DNA of 43,559 bases from Candidatus Obscuribacterales bacterium (GTDB taxonomy: Bacteria > Cyanobacteriota > Vampirovibrionia > Obscuribacterales > Obscuribacteraceae), in contig JAIERK010000193.1 of assembly GCA_019746975.1 (NCBI GenBank), positions 1 through 43,559 of the forward strand. The letters run 5' to 3'. Shown here one piece after another: positions 40,670 through 43,559 of the stretch (positions within the stretch are counted from its first letter, which is position 1; each line of letters begins with the position of its first letter). The notes below the pieces were generated by a model. The model was given only the letters and a program-made list of their open reading frames with translations. It searched no databases and had not been told where the DNA came from. The translations under genes were made by a program, and so were the position numbers.

Positions 40670-42457
40670 TTAAGGCACTTTGTAAATGAGGATTGAATCT
40701 CCCGCCTGGGCTATAGGTTTCAGCGAAGAGAACCATCTAAGCATCGACGCCTCGACCTCGTTTTTCCCGCCAAAATTTAACTTTTCGAGGCGCGGCTCCT
40801 CCATGACCTTGAGTGTTGCGGCCGCCTTGGTTGCTATGGTGACTGATACTGCCAGATATGCTCCGGAGGGCACTTTTGTGTTTTGAGTCCAGATTATGGC
40901 ACGATCGCCGAGGTAGTAGTTTGGATCGCCGGTTCCGTAGTACAGGACGTAGATTCGAGGGAGCTTGTTCTCTTCCACATATTTTTTAAGCCGGAGCAAG
41001 TCCACGCCCCAGTCATAGTTGGAATCGACTGAAATGTGCATTCCATGAGCTTTCCCACCTCCAAGCTCATTGTAGTATGCGAGATAACCCGGATAAGCGG
41101 ATAGCGAAGAAGCGCAACCGTAAAAGAGAAGGAGCGCCACAATCCAGTTGAGTTGTCGATGAGGCAAAATATATCTGGTAAGTGCAATAGCGGTGAGCAT
41201 GTACAAAAAGGGAACGATCGGCAGCACGTGCCTGACGCCTATATTGAGGTTGAAGCGCATTCCGATAGCGAGATAAGACATTACGAAAAACAGCGATGAA
41301 AGAACCACAAAATTTTGATTGATATAGCTCCTGATGGAATCCGCCTTGAAGCCGACCTGCTTCGCATTGGCTTGTATGGATGCTGCCGCGGACGTCAAAG
41401 TGAGTATTACAAAACCAAGCGGTTCCTTGGTGAGCAGCAACAGCGGAAAGAAATAGATGCGACCGCCCAGCTTGTAAGAATCGTTCAGAAAGCTGTATGG
41501 CGAGTGTCCTGCGTGGAGATGAATGTACTGGCCAAAAAGCCCGGCGAGATACCAGGCAAATGGCCTGCCGAGCATCGTCTGTCTCAATGCCACGATCAAA
41601 ATGACGCGCGGATCATCCATGAAGCGCTTCAGGTGCTTGTTTATGTACCATAGGGTGTAATCCGGCATCAGATTGTACATGTGGATGAAGTAGGCTACCC
41701 AGACGATACCGCAGGTGATGAATAGTAACAGACCGACATCTATCAAGAGCCGCTTGAGGCGCGTTTTGACAGAAGATGTCGCATCAGTTGTCGGCAGAGT
41801 AAGATGCCAGGTTAAGCTTAGAAAACCAAAGAGTGGAAGAAGATAAATTAGCGAGAATTTGACCAGGAGCGAGAGTCCGGTAAAGATGGAGGCAATCACT
41901 ATTCTTCCGATCGTGGGCTTGCGCTGGTAGTCTAAAAAGGCAAAAATCGAGATGAAGAATCCGGCTGTGGCTGCGGCATCTGTTGTCACAAAACGAGAAT
42001 GTGCAAGATAAGTCGGAGAAAACGCAAGCATCGTCAGGGCTATGATGGCAGGGGTTCCACCAAATTCTCGCTTGATCCGAAAGTAAAAGTAAAGCAAGAA
42101 CGCGATTGAAATCGCGATCATCGGCAGCCTAGCAAGTCTCAGCATTGACTGCGCATTGTTTTGACCCCAAAAGAAAACATCGCGAATGGCGCGTCTGTGA
42201 TAACGCCATTGCCAACTGTCGGTAAATGGTTTCGGATTTGTCGCCGCTACGACTAGCCCTGCGACATCCTTCACGAGTGGTGGCTGATAGTGGTTTAGCC
42301 AGAACTGTTGGGTCGTCACATAGTAATAGCCGGCGGTAATGTTTTCAACTTCGTCGGCTGACGGCGAGTCGTCCCACATCGAGCCGATCATTGTGCCGCC
42401 AGCAACGGTGATTATCCCGACGGCGCATATCGATAGCAGCTTTTCCTTAGCGATCAT
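40670..42457 (-). CDS. PMT/ArnT-like membrane glycosyltransferase
   Basis: 595 residues with about eleven membrane helices. The first loop has SPSADEVENITAGYYYV and HYQPPLVKDVAGL, with the catalytic acidic pair D-E kept; the second region has RFVTTDAAATAGF and LSLLVKFSLIYLLPLFG. A C-terminal soluble domain starts near residue 470 and contains SVDSNYDWGVDLLRLK. It should move a sugar from a polyprenyl-phosphate donor on the outer face of the inner membrane. Its ATG overlaps the TGA of the methyltransferase-like gene (ATGA), and a GT2 gene follows 77 bp downstream. Confidence 0.88.
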   Translation of the reverse strand: MIAKEKLLSICAVGIITVAGGTMIGSMWDDSPSADEVENITAGYYYVTTQQFWLNHYQPPLVKDVAGLVVAATNPKPFTDSWQWRYHRRAIRDVFFWGQNNAQSMLRLARLPMIAISIAFLLYFYFRIKREFGGTPAIIALTMLAFSPTYLAHSRFVTTDAAATAGFFISIFAFLDYQRKPTIGRIVIASIFTGLSLLVKFSLIYLLPLFGFLSLTWHLTLPTTDATSSVKTRLKRLLIDVGLLLFITCGIVWVAYFIHMYNLMPDYTLWYINKHLKRFMDDPRVILIVALRQTMLGRPFAWYLAGLFGQYIHLHAGHSPYSFLNDSYKLGGRIYFFPLLLLTKEPLGFVILTLTSAAASIQANAKQVGFKADSIRSYINQNFVVLSSLFFVMSYLAIGMRFNLNIGVRHVLPIVPFLYMLTAIALTRYILPHRQLNWIVALLLFYGCASSLSAYPGYLAYYNELGGGKAHGMHISVDSNYDWGVDLLRLKKYVEENKLPRIYVLYYGTGDPNYYLGDRAIIWTQNTKVPSGAYLAVSVTIATKAAATLKVMEEPRLEKLNFGGKNEVEASMLRWFSSLKPIAQAGDSILIYKVP

Positions 42458-43008
42458 CTACGGATCCGTCGTCTTACCGCAGTGCTTGACTGTCTCATCA
42501 TATACAGCCGAGCACAGTTATAGAGCGTAAAGCGCTCCGTCTCCATCGCCTTTTTCAATGAGAATGTTCCCTCGGCGCATCCCTTCGCGTCAGGGATGCG
42601 GTCCGGAATCCATCTCGGTGTATTAGACTTGTAATCACTGTAGGTCTCTTGGAAGCGTTGGCTGAGCAGCCTTTCCTCATACCTGACAATCATCGAGTAA
42701 AACAAAAACGCTGGAATCGAGAAGAGCATTGACTTGATTCCGTGCCCGAGCGTGAGCAAAACACCGGCGAACATGAACTGATTACCCAAATAAATTGGGT
42801 TGCGGCTATATCTAAAAGGTCCACCCGTGATGAGCTTTTCTGGCGGATTATCATTCTTCGTGGTTCTAGTCGCGATGCCGGCATATCCGGTAGACCATGT
42901 CCTAAGTGCGAATCCCGCGATTGTAAGGGATATGCCGAGCGCTATAGTGGACTTTGACACTTTCTTGTTAGTTGGCGATGCCATCACCAGGAAGGTGAAG
43001 GTCTTCAT
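42454..43008 (-). CDS. isoprenylcysteine carboxyl methyltransferase-like (ICMT/PEMT) membrane protein
   Basis: 184 residues from the ATG at 43006-43008, chosen for GAGG 7 nt upstream; longer frames reach 43077. Four membrane helices. The family signature is GPFRYSRNPIYLGNQFMFAG, followed by E-E-R-L-L-x-x-x-F-x-x-x-Y-x-x-Y and PRWIPD. Bacterial members methylate lipids or small molecules and are rarely tied to prenylcysteine, so the substrate is open. It sits between a kinase-like gene and the PMT-like gene, 4-bp overlap with the latter. Confidence 0.8.
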   Translation of the reverse strand: MKTFTFLVMASPTNKKVSKSTIALGISLTIAGFALRTWSTGYAGIATRTTKNDNPPEKLITGGPFRYSRNPIYLGNQFMFAGVLLTLGHGIKSMLFSIPAFLFYSMIVRYEERLLSQRFQETYSDYKSNTPRWIPDRIPDAKGCAEGTFSLKKAMETERFTLYNCARLYMMRQSSTAVRRRIRR

Positions 43009-43057
43009 CAGCATACCTCGATGCTTGAAGCAAATGGCACCAAGTTTAGTATCACGA

Positions 43058-43559
43058 TCAGGCATATGGAATATCACAGGCGATGAATTTTAGGAAAAAA
43101 CGGTGAAGAACCTCATGTTTACTTTGTATGCTGATCTCATCGGATTCCAGCGGAAGTCGGAAGATATTGACCTTCATCCAGAGCACCGCCATCTGATCCA
43201 TCCAGCGCACTGTCACATACAGGGCATTCTCCTTGGTGCACGCAGTGGCCAAGTCGACGAATCTGACTTCGTCCTTGTCGAACATGACATTTCCAAGTCG
43301 GATCTCTCCGTGAGCGATCCCGGCATCGTGCATCTTGCGGACCGTGCCTGCAAGGCGATCCCAGACCTGTCTGTTGCCCTCGAGTTTGGCGCGTTCCGTA
43401 AAGAAATCCGGACCGGTAAGTCTCTGCATCACTAATTCGCTGTCGTCGCTGTAGAGCAGCCTGGGGGCGACTTCAGGGCAGTGTTGCTCAAACCATTTCA
43501 GAATGTTCGCCTCGCGCTGCAAGATCTTTTTCTTTACGACCAATAGCGGCGATTTTTGA
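43058..43559 (-). CDS. protein-kinase-fold (Kdo-kinase/RIO-like) protein, N-terminus cut by window
   Basis: The frame is open to the right edge with no stop, so the start lies outside. At least 166 residues are visible. The nucleotide-side lysine lies in VVKKKILQREANILKWF. The catalytic loop reads A-H-G-E-I-R-L-G-N-V, with E where the catalytic D is expected (H-G-D in Kdo kinases). The metal Asp is in FVDLATA. Small kinase-fold proteins of this type phosphorylate LPS sugars or act as pseudokinases. First visible gene of the minus-strand operon; the methyltransferase-like gene starts 49 bp downstream. Confidence 0.65.
   Translation of the reverse strand, partial: QKSPLLVVKKKILQREANILKWFEQHCPEVAPRLLYSDDSELVMQRLTGPDFFTERAKLEGNRQVWDRLAGTVRKMHDAGIAHGEIRLGNVMFDKDEVRFVDLATACTKENALYVTVRWMDQMAVLWMKVNIFRLPLESDEISIQSKHEVLHRFFLKFIACDIPYA

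Overview
The window reads as a chromosomal segment of a Gram-negative bacterium of moderate GC content. It has an efflux adaptor, many secreted proteins with signal peptides, several multi-pass glycosyltransferases of the ArnT/PMT type, OmpR-type two-component systems and membrane-bound eukaryotic-type Ser/Thr kinases. No tRNA, rRNA, CRISPR array, transposase or phage gene was seen. The mix (membrane Ser/Thr kinases, repeat-rich secreted proteins of no known family, Sel1 repeats) reminded me of non-photosynthetic cyanobacterial relatives such as Vampirovibrionia/Obscuribacterales. That is a weak inference, because no marker gene is present.

Layout, left part (1-14.8 kb): a cut-off HlyD-type efflux adaptor with a GTG start; a Sel1-repeat protein; an orphan OmpR-type regulator; an ArnT-like glycosyltransferase that shares a bidirectional terminator with an unknown gene; a patch of ~87-bp intergenic repeats; a secreted three-repeat protein; pirin and DNA polymerase IV, convergent and overlapping; an ArsC/Spx-like protein; a 35-codon leader ORF coupled to an acidic protein that ends in a metallothionein-like domain; a histidine kinase/response regulator pair followed by a 43-bp direct repeat and an 11-unit, 12-bp tandem array; and a DUF4153/DUF4173-like membrane protein.

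Middle part (14.8-29.1 kb): a matrixin-type metalloprotease beside a small secreted-protein gene that looks frameshifted; a second ArnT-like glycosyltransferase; a diiron oxygenase-TetR operon; a Gfo/Idh/MocA oxidoreductase; a decayed diacylglycerol-kinase tail fused in frame behind the stop of a YaiI/DUF188 gene; two overlapping tiny ORFs; a YbaK-type editing protein; a charged coiled-coil protein; an exported glutathione peroxidase; an aldo/keto reductase; a secreted von Willebrand A protein; and two more secreted proteins. Promoters of the diiron operon and of the aldo/keto reductase both carry the core CGACCGGTC over their -35/-10 region, which suggests a small TetR regulon.

Right part (29.3-43.56 kb): two tightly packed convergent operons. 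The plus-strand operon, behind a TATAAT promoter, encodes a PqqD-like protein, an HprK-like P-loop ATPase, a GT2 glycosyltransferase, a CE4 polysaccharide deacetylase, a nucleotidyltransferase fused to the catalytic half of a GT2, and a separate membrane-anchored second half of that GT2. The minus-strand operon encodes a degenerate protein-kinase-fold protein (cut by the window end), an isoprenylcysteine-methyltransferase-like membrane enzyme, an ArnT/PMT-like glycosyltransferase, a GT2, a second HprK-like ATPase and two TM-anchored Ser/Thr kinases, one with DFN in place of DFG. Together they form the best candidate in the window for an undescribed system, probably making or modifying a surface glycan or glyco-conjugate under kinase control. 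The function is inference only.
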